Source: Bradyrhizobium sp. CCBAU 51627
GTDB taxonomy: Bacteria > Pseudomonadota > Alphaproteobacteria > Rhizobiales > Xanthobacteraceae
Assembly (NCBI RefSeq): GCF_028128765.1
Contig: NZ_LBJG01000015.1
Location: forward strand, 1-64,000
DNA length: 64,000 nt
Direction: 5' to 3'
Positions 34,416-44,332 of the stretch are shown one piece after another (the first letter of the stretch is position 1; every line of letters begins with the position of its first letter). The position numbers and the translations under genes are program-made. The notes below the pieces were generated by a model. It had not been told where the DNA came from and made no database searches. It worked only from the letters and a program-made list of their open reading frames with translations.

Positions 34416-36836
34416 CTACCCCCGCCGCCGCGCCGCCTCGCGCCAGCCGAGGATCTCCATCGCCAGCACCGGGTGATTGAAGCCCTTGAGCTGGAGGTCA
34501 TCGAGGGCGCGGGCTTCGACGAAACGCTCGACCATGCCGTAGACGCGGCGGCTGACCACGATCTGGCCCGCCTTGGCCTCGGCGCAGAGGCGGGAGGCGA
34601 GATTGGTGACGCTGCCGATCGCGGCATATTCCAGCCGCTGTTCGAAGCCCACCTGGCCGAGCGTGGCATAGCCGAGCGCGATGCCGATGCCGAAGCCCAG
34701 GCTGTGTCCGCGGTTGCGCCAGCGCTCGGTCAGCGGGCCGATGGTGTCGCGCATCTCCACCGCCATCTTCACGGCGCGCGCCGTGTGGTCCTCGAACTGG
34801 ATCGGCGCGTTGAACAGGATCATCACGCCGTCGCCGGCATATTTGTCCAACGTGCCCTCATATTTGAAGATCAGCTTGCCGAGCGCCGCGTGATATTCGC
34901 GCAGCACGTTCATCGCTTCTTCCGGCTCGGTGGCTTCCGTGAACGCGGTGAAGCCGCGCAGATCGCAGAACACCACGGTGACCTCGCGGCGCTGGCTGGT
35001 GAGCAGCCCTTCCGGGCTGTCGGAAGAGGCGATCAATTGCGCCACCTGCGGCGCGAGGAAACGCTCGAGCTTGCGGATGCGCTCGATCTCGCCGAGCTGG
35101 GTCTTGACGCGCTCCTCCAGCGACTTGTTCCAGTCCTTGAGCTGCTCGGTCTGCTGCTTGAGCTTGTCGGCCTGGGCGCGTACGGTCTCGTTCGCCGTCT
35201 CGAGCGCGTGGCTCTTGTGGTCGACCTCGGTGAACAGGCGCGCATTGCGCATCGCCAGCACGGCCTGGTTGGCGAAGGTGCGCATCAAGCCGGTGAGGCT
35301 ACCTTCGAACGTGCCGCTGGAGCGGCGCAGCACCACCAGCGCGCCGAGCGTACCCTGCTGGTCGACCAGCGGCACGACCAGCACCGAATGGAAGCCGGCA
35401 TTGATCGCGACATCGCGCAAGGGTTGCTCGGCGGCCTGATCGAGATCGGCAATCGCGACCGGTCCGCCGCTGCGGGCGGCATCGCTCAGGATGTTCTCGC
35501 CTTCGTAGATGGTGACATGGACACCCTCGGCCGATCTGTCGATGCCGTTGGCCTCGACCAGGTTGAAGCGGCGCGTCTCGGCCTCATAGCCGTAGATCAG
35601 CACCGCATCGGCATGACTGATCTCCAGCGCGCGGGCGGCGATGGTCGGCAGCACGGCGTTGAGGTCGAGCGAGGATGCCACCGCGCGGCCGACCTCTTCC
35701 AGCACCTTCAGCTCGTTGATCGACTGCGCGAGGTCGCGGGTGCGCTCTTCGACCTTTGTTTCGAGATTCGTGTAGGTCTCCTGGAGCTGCCCGGCCATGC
35801 GGTTGAACTGGCCGGCGAGCTCTTCCAGCTCGTCCGAGGTGTGCACGTCGATGCGGTGGCTGAAGTCGCCTTCGCCGAGCCTGTGCGCGCCGTCGCGCAG
35901 CGCCGTGATCGGGATGATCATGCGGCGCGCCAGCAGCGTGCCGGCAAGGATCGCGACGAGTAGGCCCATGCCGATCAGAAGCGCGATGCGCACGAGCTGG
36001 TCGCGAATCGGCGTCAAGGCCTGCGCGGTCGGCTGCTCGAACAGCACGCTCCAGCCGAGCTTCGGCACCGTGCTCGCGGCCGACAGCACCGAGTGGCCGT
36101 TGAAATCGGTGCCGGATGTGTCTGGCTCGCGGCCAGGCGCGATCGCAGCAGCGACCTGCGGCAGCTTCGACAGGTCCTTGCCGATCTCGGGCCCCTTCGA
36201 GGAGGTCGCCAGCACGCGGCCGCGCGCGTCGACCACATAGGCGAAGGCGGCCTTGCCGACCTGGGCGTCGGACAGGAACTCGGAGAGGAAGCTGAGATCG
36301 ACCTCGGCCACCGTGACGCCGGCGTTGAAGCCGGAATGCGCCACCGAGATCGACATCACCGGCTTCTGGTCGACGAAATAGGCCGGCGCAAAACTGACGC
36401 CCCGGGCGACCGCTTCGGTGAAGCGCATGTCGCGGGCGAGGTCGGCATTGCCGCCCGTCGTGGTCGACTGGCGCGAGACGCGCAGCACCTCGCGGCCGTC
36501 GCCATTGAGCTGGAACAGCTGGGAGATGACGGCGACCTGTTGCAGCAGCTGGGCGTAGTCGGCGCGGCGCTTCTCGATCGTGTCCCGGCTGGCCGTCGTC
36601 ACCCAGCTGATCTGGCGTTCGAGCTCGGAGACGGATTGCTCGATGCGCCGGGCAGCGCCTTGCGCCTTGTCCTCCAGCCCGTCGGTCAGCTGTGTCTTGG
36701 TGGCGCGGTAGGAGATCCAGGTCTCCATCGCGCCGTTGACGGCGAGCACGAACACGACGAGGCCGACGAGGGAGACGACATATTTGGCGAACAGGCCCTC
36801 GCGCAGAAACCGGGTCTTGTCTTTCGCTCCCGCCAT
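34416..36836 (-). CDS. Membrane class III adenylate/guanylate cyclase with Cache, HAMP and GAF domains
   Basis: An 806-residue cyclase making cyclic AMP (or GMP). A membrane helix at about 18-40 and another near 285-307 enclose a periplasmic Cache-type sensor. HAMP follows (LARRMIIPITALRDGAHRLGEGDF), then a GAF domain (about 390-545), a long coiled coil, and the catalytic domain (about 605-800). The metal-binding aspartates are in VFCDLRGFT and KYAGDGVMILFN; NLASRLCAEAKAG carries the Asn-Arg pair that stabilises the transition state, and the Lys before YAGDG fits ATP use. The start follows AGAGGA. Several Crp/Fnr-type regulators and a CRP-like site lie in the same window. Confidence 0.92.
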   Translation of the reverse strand: MAGAKDKTRFLREGLFAKYVVSLVGLVVFVLAVNGAMETWISYRATKTQLTDGLEDKAQGAARRIEQSVSELERQISWVTTASRDTIEKRRADYAQLLQQVAVISQLFQLNGDGREVLRVSRQSTTTGGNADLARDMRFTEAVARGVSFAPAYFVDQKPVMSISVAHSGFNAGVTVAEVDLSFLSEFLSDAQVGKAAFAYVVDARGRVLATSSKGPEIGKDLSKLPQVAAAIAPGREPDTSGTDFNGHSVLSAASTVPKLGWSVLFEQPTAQALTPIRDQLVRIALLIGMGLLVAILAGTLLARRMIIPITALRDGAHRLGEGDFSHRIDVHTSDELEELAGQFNRMAGQLQETYTNLETKVEERTRDLAQSINELKVLEEVGRAVASSLDLNAVLPTIAARALEISHADAVLIYGYEAETRRFNLVEANGIDRSAEGVHVTIYEGENILSDAARSGGPVAIADLDQAAEQPLRDVAINAGFHSVLVVPLVDQQGTLGALVVLRRSSGTFEGSLTGLMRTFANQAVLAMRNARLFTEVDHKSHALETANETVRAQADKLKQQTEQLKDWNKSLEERVKTQLGEIERIRKLERFLAPQVAQLIASSDSPEGLLTSQRREVTVVFCDLRGFTAFTEATEPEEAMNVLREYHAALGKLIFKYEGTLDKYAGDGVMILFNAPIQFEDHTARAVKMAVEMRDTIGPLTERWRNRGHSLGFGIGIALGYATLGQVGFEQRLEYAAIGSVTNLASRLCAEAKAGQIVVSRRVYGMVERFVEARALDDLQLKGFNHPVLAMEILGWREAARRRG

Positions 36837-37083
36837 CCGGATCCTCTCGCGCCGCGACCGATGCCGGCGCTATGGGCCGTACAGGCCCGTCGCCCTTCTA
36901 CCACAATTTGGCCCTTTGGACGGGCAAGGGACCGGTCAGGCGCAGGTGTGGTTACCCGCCGGGGAACGCCGGCAGGGCGGTGAATTGCCGCAGCCGGCAG
37001 GCAGCCTCCTCCGTTCGGAGGGAGTACCGTGTGACGAGGCGGTGTAAGGGCTTCGCGTGGAGTTCGACGCCTTGGTCCCCCAA

Positions 37084-39126
37084 TCACCGATTAAAGAGCT
37101 GCCGCATCACGTCGTTCATCGGCTGGCTGTCCTGTTGGGCCTCGGGCGGGTCCGGCGTCGGAGGCGCGGGCGAAGCCTGCGGCGCCGCCGTGGTCGGCGC
37201 GCCTGGGAGGCTGCGGCTGCGGCCGGTGCTGTTTCCGGTGCCGCCCGCGAGCCCTTGCTGGATCAGATTGCCGATCGCTTCGCCCAGTTGGCCGCCGAGC
37301 AGATTGTTCTGCCCCTGTCCTTGCCCCTGCTGCTGGACTTGCGGATTGGCGTTGCCGCTGCTCGCGGCGGCGCCGCCGAGACCAAAACTGTTCAGGATGT
37401 TGCCGAGCCCGGCGCCATCAGGGCCGAACAGGCCCTTGCCCATCTCGCGCAGCTTGGCATAGGCCGCGTCCGGATTGTCGAGCACGCCGGCTATGTCAGG
37501 ATAGATCCGAGGCTGCGACCAGGCGCCTGTGATCATCACGGGAATGCCGAAGCCGACCGGCTCGGAAGCGCGGCCCTGGCCTTGCGTGGTCATCACCAGC
37601 TTCGGCTCGACGCGAAAGCCCATCATCTTGGTGTCGAGCGCGATGGTGCCGGCGCCGGTGACACGCACCAGCGGTCCGATCAGGTTGAGATCGGTTGTCA
37701 CCGCCTGGCCTTTGTCGATGCGGAACGAGGCGGCGAGCTGCGACAGGTCGGTGCTCTGCTCCTGGCTCGGGTTCTGGTTGTCCTGCCAGCCGGACAGCGT
37801 GCCCGATGTCAGCGATCGGATCATCTGCGCGACATTGATGCCGCGGATGCTGCCGTCCTGGAAATTGACGAAGGCCGTGCCCTGCATGTTCGCCATCAGT
37901 GCGCGCTGGCTGGTGCCGGCGCTGCGCAACGCGAGTTTGGCTTGCAGCTTGCCGTCGATCTTGTCGAATTCGGCGAGGCCCTGCAGCAGCGGCAGCGCGC
38001 GCACGCCGACGAGGTCGGAATGCATGGCGAAGCTCGGCGCGCCGCTGGTCGCATCGAGGATCACTTCGCCCGAGACCTGGCCGCCATAGGTGCCGAGATT
38101 CGCGGTGCCCGCCTTCAAGATGCCGCCGGCGAGCTTTGCATCGAGCGCCAGTGGCGCAAGACGGGCGTCGCCGATGACGGCTTCGTTGGCCGAGATCCTG
38201 ATCTGCGCGTCGACATAGTTGAGCCCGGACACGTCGATCGGCGCATCGCTCCAGGGTTGGCCGGCGGCGCCGTCAGGCGATTTCGCCAGTGGGATCGCGA
38301 GCCGCCGGAAGTCGAGATCGACCTTCACCAGCGGCTTGCTGGCGATGTCGACCGAGGCCCAGCCGTTGAAGCCGCCATCGCCGAGCGTGCCGTTGACGCC
38401 ATTGATCATCACGACTGCGCCGCTCAGCCGCATGTCGGCATGGCCGGCGAGCCGCGACTTCAGCACGTCGGGCATGTCGATGACGAAATCCACCGGGATG
38501 GTCTGCCGTTCGATCGGCGGTGCGGGTGGGGTCGCCGTGATGTCGAACTTGGTCGGATGCTCGCCGATACGCGCGGTGCCGGCGATACTGACCTTGCGAT
38601 CGCGGCCCACGACGGCATCGGCGTTGATGGCGCTGATGCGGCCGTCGACCCGGTCGCGGACGCGCGAGAATGCGACTTCGCCGTTGGTGATCTTGATGTG
38701 GCCGATGCTCGCGCCGTTCGTATCGAGCGCGAGCGGCTTCGGCGATGCCTCGGCGTTCGGCAGGCGTTCGCGCAGCAGCGGCTGGTACAGCACCGGGTGG
38801 GTGACGACGATCTCGCTGATGTCAGGATGACCCGACCATACGCTCGAAAGCGACATGTCGGCCTGCACGCTGTCGATCGTCACGCGCGTGATGCCGCTGC
38901 GATCCCTTGGGTCGGAGAGCGCGAGATCGCTCAGCGTGACATTCAGCGTCGGCCACAGGCTGACCCTGGTGGTGCCGTCGATCGAGAGACGATAGCCGCT
39001 GGCCTGCTCGACGCGCGAGGCAATCGTCGCGCTCAGGAAGCCCGAAGGGATCCCGATCACCAGCAGGAGGACGATCATGACGATGACGGCGGCCAAAGCT
39101 GCGCCGGCGAATTTCACTGCTCTCAT
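37084..39126 (-). CDS. AsmA family envelope protein
   Basis: A 680-residue protein of the AsmA/TamB-related group, thought to bridge inner and outer membrane and aid lipid or outer-membrane-protein homeostasis. It has an N-terminal membrane anchor (AGAALAAVIVMIVLLLVIGIP), the AsmA N-terminal signature with WPTLNVTLSDLALSDPRD, and the C-terminal AsmA block around TSGTLSGWQDNQ and LNLIGPLVRVTGAGTIAL. The C-terminal tail is low complexity (repeated GQGQ, then a Pro/Ala stretch). Length is typical. It is divergent from the Crp/Fnr gene at 39.4 kb. Confidence 0.88.
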   Translation of the reverse strand: MRAVKFAGAALAAVIVMIVLLLVIGIPSGFLSATIASRVEQASGYRLSIDGTTRVSLWPTLNVTLSDLALSDPRDRSGITRVTIDSVQADMSLSSVWSGHPDISEIVVTHPVLYQPLLRERLPNAEASPKPLALDTNGASIGHIKITNGEVAFSRVRDRVDGRISAINADAVVGRDRKVSIAGTARIGEHPTKFDITATPPAPPIERQTIPVDFVIDMPDVLKSRLAGHADMRLSGAVVMINGVNGTLGDGGFNGWASVDIASKPLVKVDLDFRRLAIPLAKSPDGAAGQPWSDAPIDVSGLNYVDAQIRISANEAVIGDARLAPLALDAKLAGGILKAGTANLGTYGGQVSGEVILDATSGAPSFAMHSDLVGVRALPLLQGLAEFDKIDGKLQAKLALRSAGTSQRALMANMQGTAFVNFQDGSIRGINVAQMIRSLTSGTLSGWQDNQNPSQEQSTDLSQLAASFRIDKGQAVTTDLNLIGPLVRVTGAGTIALDTKMMGFRVEPKLVMTTQGQGRASEPVGFGIPVMITGAWSQPRIYPDIAGVLDNPDAAYAKLREMGKGLFGPDGAGLGNILNSFGLGGAAASSGNANPQVQQQGQGQGQNNLLGGQLGEAIGNLIQQGLAGGTGNSTGRSRSLPGAPTTAAPQASPAPPTPDPPEAQQDSQPMNDVMRQLFNR

Positions 39127-39372
39127 CTCGACTTTCCAACCACGGACGAGCGGCGTCGCATCCGGCAGATGACCCGTCCTTTGCAGCTGAGTTTATCCCG
39201 GGACGGGAAGCCGCTCCAGCCGGCGAAAAATAGTCGGGAGGTGCTGCAAAGTTATGTGACTTATGACACACTTCCCCAACGCGGTTTTACGCGATTCTGA
39301 TGTTGATGCTTTCAAGCGATTTGCAGGCGATTTGCCACACAACCTGGCCAAGAAATTCACAAGGACGTTGAA
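39127..39372. other. Divergent intergenic region between asmA-like and Crp/Fnr genes
   Basis: 246 bases. A weak dyad TGTGACTTATGACACA lies at 39255-39270, but its half-sites do not form a true CRP or FNR palindrome. AAGGA before the ATG at 39373 is the ribosome site of the Crp/Fnr gene. Promoters for both genes should lie here. Confidence 0.35.
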
Positions 39373-40047
39373 ATGAGCAAGCAGGCCGAATTCGCGGTTA
39401 TTCTGAAAATGAATGCCATGTTCGCCGATCTCGGCGCGGACGAACTCCAGCGGCTGTCCAACCTCTGCCACACTCAGCATCTGGCGAATGGCGAGGTGCT
39501 GTTCCAGAAGGGCGACCCGGGCGATGCGCTGTTCGGCGTGCGCCGAGGCCAGGTCCGCATCGAGACCGGCGCCTCCGACGGCAGCCGGCTGACGCTGAAC
39601 TTCATGGGGCCGGGCGATCTGTTCGGTGAGGTCGCCGTGCTGGACGGCGAGAGCCGCACGGCGGATGCGACCGCCGGAGAGGCCAGCGAATTGTTCGTGC
39701 TGCGGCGCGAAGATTTCCTCGCCTTCCTCGAGCGCGAGCCCAAGGTCGCGATCAAGCTCATCGCGCTGCTCTGCCAGCGCATCCGCTGGCAGAGCGAGCG
39801 CATGGAGGAATCCATGCTGCAGCCGCTGCCGGTGCGCCTGGCGCGGCGGCTCTGCGCGCTCGCCGCCGATTTCGGCTCCGAGGTGCATATCTCGCAGGAG
39901 CAACTCGGCGTCTTCGTCGGCGCCGCCCGCGAGAGCGTCAACCGCCAGCTTCAGGCTTGGCGCAAGGACGCGATCCTCGACCTCCAGCGCGGCCGGATCC
40001 TGCTGCGGAACATGACCAAGCTGACGTCGATTGCGCGGAACGAATAG
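39373..40047 (+). CDS. Crp/Fnr family transcriptional regulator
   Basis: A 224-residue regulator with an N-terminal cyclic-nucleotide-binding-type beta-roll (GEVLFQKGDPGDALFGVRRGQVRIE ... FMGPGDLFGEVAVLDGESRTADATA) and a C-terminal Crp-type helix-turn-helix (ISQEQLGVFVGAARESVNRQLQAWRKDAIL). The phosphate-binding cassette FGEVAVLDGESRTADATA retains Gly-Glu and an Arg-x-Ala ending, the pattern of a real cyclic nucleotide binder. There is no cysteine cluster, so it is not an oxygen-sensing FNR. With an adenylate cyclase 2.5 kb away it is the best local candidate for a cAMP receptor. Confidence 0.88.
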   Translation: MSKQAEFAVILKMNAMFADLGADELQRLSNLCHTQHLANGEVLFQKGDPGDALFGVRRGQVRIETGASDGSRLTLNFMGPGDLFGEVAVLDGESRTADATAGEASELFVLRREDFLAFLEREPKVAIKLIALLCQRIRWQSERMEESMLQPLPVRLARRLCALAADFGSEVHISQEQLGVFVGAARESVNRQLQAWRKDAILDLQRGRILLRNMTKLTSIARNE

Positions 40048-40099
40048 GGGGGCATCGCGGCGAGACGTCCATTTCGCCGCGAGACAAGCCGGAGGGAAC

Positions 40100-43000
40100 T
40101 TACTCCGCCGCAGGGTGCACGATGCTCTTTGGCGCGTGTGCCGCGTCCGTCGCCTCGTGACGAGCGCCGGTCTCGGCGTCCTCGCTGTGCACGATCAGCC
40201 GCTTGCCGAAGCGCCAGATCAGGGCGCCGAAATCGTCCATCACCATGAACATCGCGGGCACGAACACCAGCGAGAGGATGGTCGAGAAGATCAGGCCGCC
40301 GATTACGGCGAGCGCCATCGGCGAACGGAACTCGCCGCCGGCGCCGACCGCGAGCGCGCTCGGCATCATGCCGGCGGCCATCGCGATCGTCGTCATCACG
40401 ATCGGGCGGGCGCGCTTCATGCCGGCGTCGATCATCGCCTCGTCGCGCGGCTTGCCGGCTTTGATGGACTCGATCGCGAATTCCACCAGCATGATCGCGT
40501 TCTTGGTGACGATGCCCATCAGCATCAGGATGCCGATCCACACCGGCGTCGTGAGCTGCTTGCCGGTGATGAGAAGCGCGGCGATCGCGCCGCCGATCGA
40601 GAGCGGCAGCGAGAACAGGATGGTGATCGGTTGCAGGAAGGTGCCGAACAGCAGCACCAGCACCGCATAGACCATCATCAAGCCGGCCGTGATCGCGGTG
40701 GCAAAGCCGTCCGAGAGCTCGTTGAGGCTTTCGGCGTCGCCGGAGGGAGAGACCTTCACGCCCTTCGGCAGGCTCTTCATGACCGGCAGTTCGTAAATCT
40801 TCTTGGTGGCATCGCCGAGTGCCGCGGAGCCGACGAGGTCGGCGGCGACGGTTGCCTGCCGCTCGCGGTCGTAGCGGTTGATGCTGGTCGGGCCCTGGTC
40901 GAGCTTGACGTCGGCGATGACCGAGAGCGGCACGCCGCCCTTCTCGCCGTGCTCGCCGAGCGGCACGCGCAGCTGCTCGAGCGTCTTCAGATTGCCGCGT
41001 GCGGCGTCCTCGAGCTGGACGCGGATCGGCACCAGGCGGTCGCCGACGTCGAACTTGGCGAGCGCGGGGCCGACGTCGCCGATGGTGGCGACACGAATGG
41101 TCTGCGACAGGCTTTCGGTCGAGACGCCGAGCCGTGCGGCGAGGTCGGCGCGCGGCTCGATGCGCAGCTCGGGACGCTCCAGCGAGGTTTCCGAGATCAC
41201 GTCGGAGATGGTCGGGATCCGCTTCATCTGCGTCGCCAGTTCGCTGGCGACGTTGTTGACGATGTTGGCGTCGACACCGGTCACCACCAGCGAGATCGCG
41301 CGCAGGCCGTTCTCGTCGAGGAACCAGAAGCGGATATCCGGGACGTTCTCCAGCTCCTGGCTGATCGAGAATTCGAGCTCGCGCTGGGTGATCTTGCGGT
41401 CGCGCTTGGGTATGTAATTGATGATCAGAGAGGCGCGCCGGACTTCCTGGGTGCCGGGAGGAACGCGGCCCCCGTCGACGAAGATGCTCTTCACCTCGGG
41501 CCGCTTGCGCAGGCGCGCGACGATGTCCTCGGTGACTTTCTCGGTGTAGGCGAGCTGCGTACCGGGTGGCAGTTCGAGGGCGAGCAGCGAGCGGGCGCTG
41601 TCCTGCGCCGGCAGGAAGCCCTGCGGCAGCAGCGTGATGCTCCAGATCGAGGCCGCGAAGATGCCGAAGCCGATCAGCACGGTGATGAAATAGTGCTTCA
41701 CCGACCACGAGACGACGCCGTGATAGGTGCGCAGGATGCGGCCGGGCGGCGGCTCCTCGTGGGAATTATGCTTGAGGAAATAGGCCGCCAGCATCGGCGT
41801 CACGAAGCGTGCGGCGAGCAGCGAGAAGAACACCTGCACCGAGACCGTGATGCCGAACTGCTTGAAGAATTGTCCGGCGATGCCCGACATGAAGCTTGCG
41901 GGTGCGAAGATCGCGATGATGGTGAGCGAAATAGCGATCACGGCGAGGCCGATCTCGTCGGCGGCTTCGAGCGCGGCGCGGTAGGGCGATTTGCCCATGT
42001 TCATGTGCCGCACGATGTTCTCGATCTCGACGATGGCGTCGTCGACCAGGATACCTGTCGACAGCGTGATGGCGAGGAAGCTGACGAGGTTAAGAGAGAA
42101 GCCGAGGATGTCCATCGCCCAGAACGCCGGGAAGATCGACAGCGGCAGCGAGACCGCGGCAATGATCGTGGCGCGCAAATCGCGCAGGAACAGCAGCACG
42201 ATGACGACGGCGAGGATGGCGCCTTCGAACAGGGTCGAGATCGCCGCTTCGTAGTTGCCGTTGGTGTAGTCGACCGAGGTGTCGATCAGCTTGAGGTCGA
42301 CATCGGGATAGGCGGCCTTCAGCGCGTCGATGCGCTTCTGAACGGCTTCGGCGACCTTGACGTCGCTGGCGCCCTTGGAGCGCTTGATGCCGAGCGCGAC
42401 CACCGGCTCGCCGTTGAAGCGCGCGAAGGTGCGGCGGTCCGCGATGGTGTCGGTCACGGTGCCGAGATCGTCGAGCCGGACCTCGCCGCCGCCGAACAGC
42501 GGGACCATGGTGCCGGCGAGGTCGCTCAGCGTCTTGGCGCCGGCGAGCGTCCGGATCGCCTGGTCGTTCTTGCCGATCTCGGCGCGGCCGCCGGCGACGT
42601 CGACATTGGTGCCACGCAGGCTCTGGCTGACATTGACCGCGGTCAGGCCCATCGCCTGCAGGCGATCAGGATCGAGCGAGACCAGGATCTCGCGCTCGAC
42701 GCCGCCGATGCGCTCGACCTGGGCGACGCCGCGCACGCCCTGCAGCGCGCGCTTCACCACGTCGTCGACGAAATAGGAGAGCTGCTCCGGCGTCTTGCCG
42801 GGCGAGATCGCGGCGTAGGTGACGATCGGCAGGCCGATCACGTCGACGCGCTGGATCAAGGGCTCGGTGACGTTCTGCGGCAGGTTCGAGCGCACCCGCG
42901 TCACCGCGTCCTTGACGTCGTTGAGCGCGCGGTCGGTGTTGGTCTCCAGCGCGAACTGGATGGTGGTGACCGACACGCCGTCGGTGATCGAGGAGGTGAT

Positions 43001-43243
43001 GTGGCGCACGCCCTCGACGCCGGAGACGGCGTCCTCGACCGTCTTGGTGACCTGGGATTCGAGCTCCGCGGGCGCGGCGCCGAACTGCGCCACCGCGACC
43101 GAGATCACGGGAATGTCGGCCGATGGCAGTCGCGTGATCGCGAGCTTGCTGAAGGAGGTCCATCCCAGAATCAGGAGGATGATCGAAAACACCACCGACG
43201 GCAGCGGATTACGGATCGACCATGCCGAGATATTGAGAGCCAT
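40100..43243 (-). CDS. RND family efflux pump, inner-membrane subunit (AcrB/MdtB type)
   Basis: A 1047-residue proton-driven RND transporter, the expected length. The N-terminus starts with ISAWSIRNPLPSVVFSIILLILG; twelve membrane helices in the usual 1+5, 1+5 layout are apparent. The proton-relay aspartates are in GILVDDAIVEIENIVRH and the matching second-half segment GIVTKNAIMLVEFAIE is present, as are AISLVVTGVDAN and EFRSPMALAVIGG landmarks. It exports drugs or other hydrophobic compounds together with the adaptor directly upstream; their ATG and TGA overlap by one base, implying coupled translation. No outer-membrane channel gene is adjacent. Long open frames on the opposite strand are shadows of codon bias. 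Confidence 0.95.
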   Translation of the reverse strand: MALNISAWSIRNPLPSVVFSIILLILGWTSFSKLAITRLPSADIPVISVAVAQFGAAPAELESQVTKTVEDAVSGVEGVRHITSSITDGVSVTTIQFALETNTDRALNDVKDAVTRVRSNLPQNVTEPLIQRVDVIGLPIVTYAAISPGKTPEQLSYFVDDVVKRALQGVRGVAQVERIGGVEREILVSLDPDRLQAMGLTAVNVSQSLRGTNVDVAGGRAEIGKNDQAIRTLAGAKTLSDLAGTMVPLFGGGEVRLDDLGTVTDTIADRRTFARFNGEPVVALGIKRSKGASDVKVAEAVQKRIDALKAAYPDVDLKLIDTSVDYTNGNYEAAISTLFEGAILAVVIVLLFLRDLRATIIAAVSLPLSIFPAFWAMDILGFSLNLVSFLAITLSTGILVDDAIVEIENIVRHMNMGKSPYRAALEAADEIGLAVIAISLTIIAIFAPASFMSGIAGQFFKQFGITVSVQVFFSLLAARFVTPMLAAYFLKHNSHEEPPPGRILRTYHGVVSWSVKHYFITVLIGFGIFAASIWSITLLPQGFLPAQDSARSLLALELPPGTQLAYTEKVTEDIVARLRKRPEVKSIFVDGGRVPPGTQEVRRASLIINYIPKRDRKITQRELEFSISQELENVPDIRFWFLDENGLRAISLVVTGVDANIVNNVASELATQMKRIPTISDVISETSLERPELRIEPRADLAARLGVSTESLSQTIRVATIGDVGPALAKFDVGDRLVPIRVQLEDAARGNLKTLEQLRVPLGEHGEKGGVPLSVIADVKLDQGPTSINRYDRERQATVAADLVGSAALGDATKKIYELPVMKSLPKGVKVSPSGDAESLNELSDGFATAITAGLMMVYAVLVLLFGTFLQPITILFSLPLSIGGAIAALLITGKQLTTPVWIGILMLMGIVTKNAIMLVEFAIESIKAGKPRDEAMIDAGMKRARPIVMTTIAMAAGMMPSALAVGAGGEFRSPMALAVIGGLIFSTILSLVFVPAMFMVMDDFGALIWRFGKRLIVHSEDAETGARHEATDAAHAPKSIVHPAAE

Positions 43244-44172
43244 CAGCGTACCCGCGTGCGATCGAGTTCATCGGCGAACATGGTCTTGATCTGGTCGCCG
43301 TCGTGGAGCGAAGAGCCGGCGTCGGCCACGACGATCTCGCCGACGCTGACCCCCTCAAGGATTTCCGTTTGGCTGTCGGATGTCAGCCCGACCCGCACCC
43401 GGCGCGTCTCGACGATGTTGCCCTTGACCACCTGCACGGTGAGATGGTCGATCGCAGTCTTGGGAACCGCGACGCCGCAGCTGCGCTTGGCGTCGATCGA
43501 GGCGCGGGCGAACACGCCGACCTTCAGCGACGGATTGTTGGTGACGCTGATGCGGACGCGGCCGAGCTGCGTGGCGCGGTCGATCTCGGGCGCGACCAGC
43601 CGGACCCGGCCGATCAGGTCGGCGGCGTCATCCCTGCTGATCCGCACCGTCGCGCCGGGACTGAGCTTCGCCATATGCACGGCCGGGACCTGTGCATCCA
43701 GCTCGATCTCGTTGTTGACCGCGATGCGGAACATCGGTCCGGCCTGCGGCGAGGCCGGCGCGCCGACGATGGTCCGGACTTCCGTGATGAGACCCGCTGC
43801 AGGCGCTTTCAGCGAGATAGGTCCTTGCGAACCCGGCCGTTGCGGCTGGCCCGGGATCTGCGGCGGCGCCGTCAGGCGCGCCAGTTCCTGGTTGTCTGCG
43901 ACGACGGCGCCCTCCGTCACGAAGACGTCGGTGACCTTCGATCCCTCCTGGTCGGCCATGACCACGGCCTCGCGCCGCGGCACGAAGAAGCCAGTCACCC
44001 GCACGAGGTCAGAGAAGCAGGCATTGGTCGACTTCGTCACGATGACGAGCGCCTCGCCCGGCGTGTCCTTTGCCTCGGGGCGATGCCGATGGTCGAACCA
44101 GTAATAGCCGAGGCCAAGCACGACGATGAACGCCACGGTTCCCGCAGGCTTGAGATATTCGGAGATGTTCAT
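43243..44172 (-). CDS. RND efflux periplasmic adaptor subunit (MFP/HlyD type)
   Basis: A 309-residue membrane-fusion protein. It has one N-terminal membrane helix (GTVAFIVVLGLGYYWF) and no lipobox. After the C-F-S-D-L-V motif come the lipoyl halves (EAVVMADQEGSKVTDVFVTEGAVVADNQELARL and LKAPAAGLITEVRTIVGAPASPQ) without the long helical hairpin of AcrA, then the beta-barrel and the membrane-proximal domain ending SVGEIVVADAGSSLHDGDQI. It shares a one-base overlap with the RND gene. Related to the orphan adaptor at 19.6-20.5 kb. Confidence 0.9.
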   Translation of the reverse strand: MNISEYLKPAGTVAFIVVLGLGYYWFDHRHRPEAKDTPGEALVIVTKSTNACFSDLVRVTGFFVPRREAVVMADQEGSKVTDVFVTEGAVVADNQELARLTAPPQIPGQPQRPGSQGPISLKAPAAGLITEVRTIVGAPASPQAGPMFRIAVNNEIELDAQVPAVHMAKLSPGATVRISRDDAADLIGRVRLVAPEIDRATQLGRVRISVTNNPSLKVGVFARASIDAKRSCGVAVPKTAIDHLTVQVVKGNIVETRRVRVGLTSDSQTEILEGVSVGEIVVADAGSSLHDGDQIKTMFADELDRTRVR

Positions 44173-44332
44173 CGCCGGATCATCCTGGCCTGGGGCATGG
44201 TTAGCGGGAACGTTTCCCTGAAACGAAGCGGCGCCCCGCAGGGCTGCGGGACGCGCGCTGGAGCGGAGACTTTACACCACATCGCGACTCGGCACTGCAA
44301 AGGATTTGGCACTGCAAAGGATTACGTCGTGG

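Noticed and set aside
39255..39270. CRP-like dyad TGTGACTTATGACACA upstream of a Crp/Fnr gene
   Set aside because: The right half is ACACA and not TCACA; the symmetry is poor compared with the perfect site at 46908.
37057..39300. Long plus-strand frame opposite the AsmA gene
   Set aside because: Same codon-bias shadow; no ribosome site, no domain sense, and AsmA on the minus strand is complete.
39309..39320. FNR-like sequence TTGATGCTTTCA
   Set aside because: Half-sites are one base too close and the right half does not match ATCAA.
40031..44104. A very long open frame on the plus strand opposite the RND pump and adaptor genes
   Set aside because: The product is a low-complexity mix of Asp, Arg, His and Ala typical of the mirror of GC-rich codons; the opposite strand encodes two full, motif-complete transporter proteins.
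44291..44323. Tandem 16-base repeat GGCACTGCAAAGGATT
   Set aside because: Only two copies, no symmetry and no gene association; most likely a simple local duplication.
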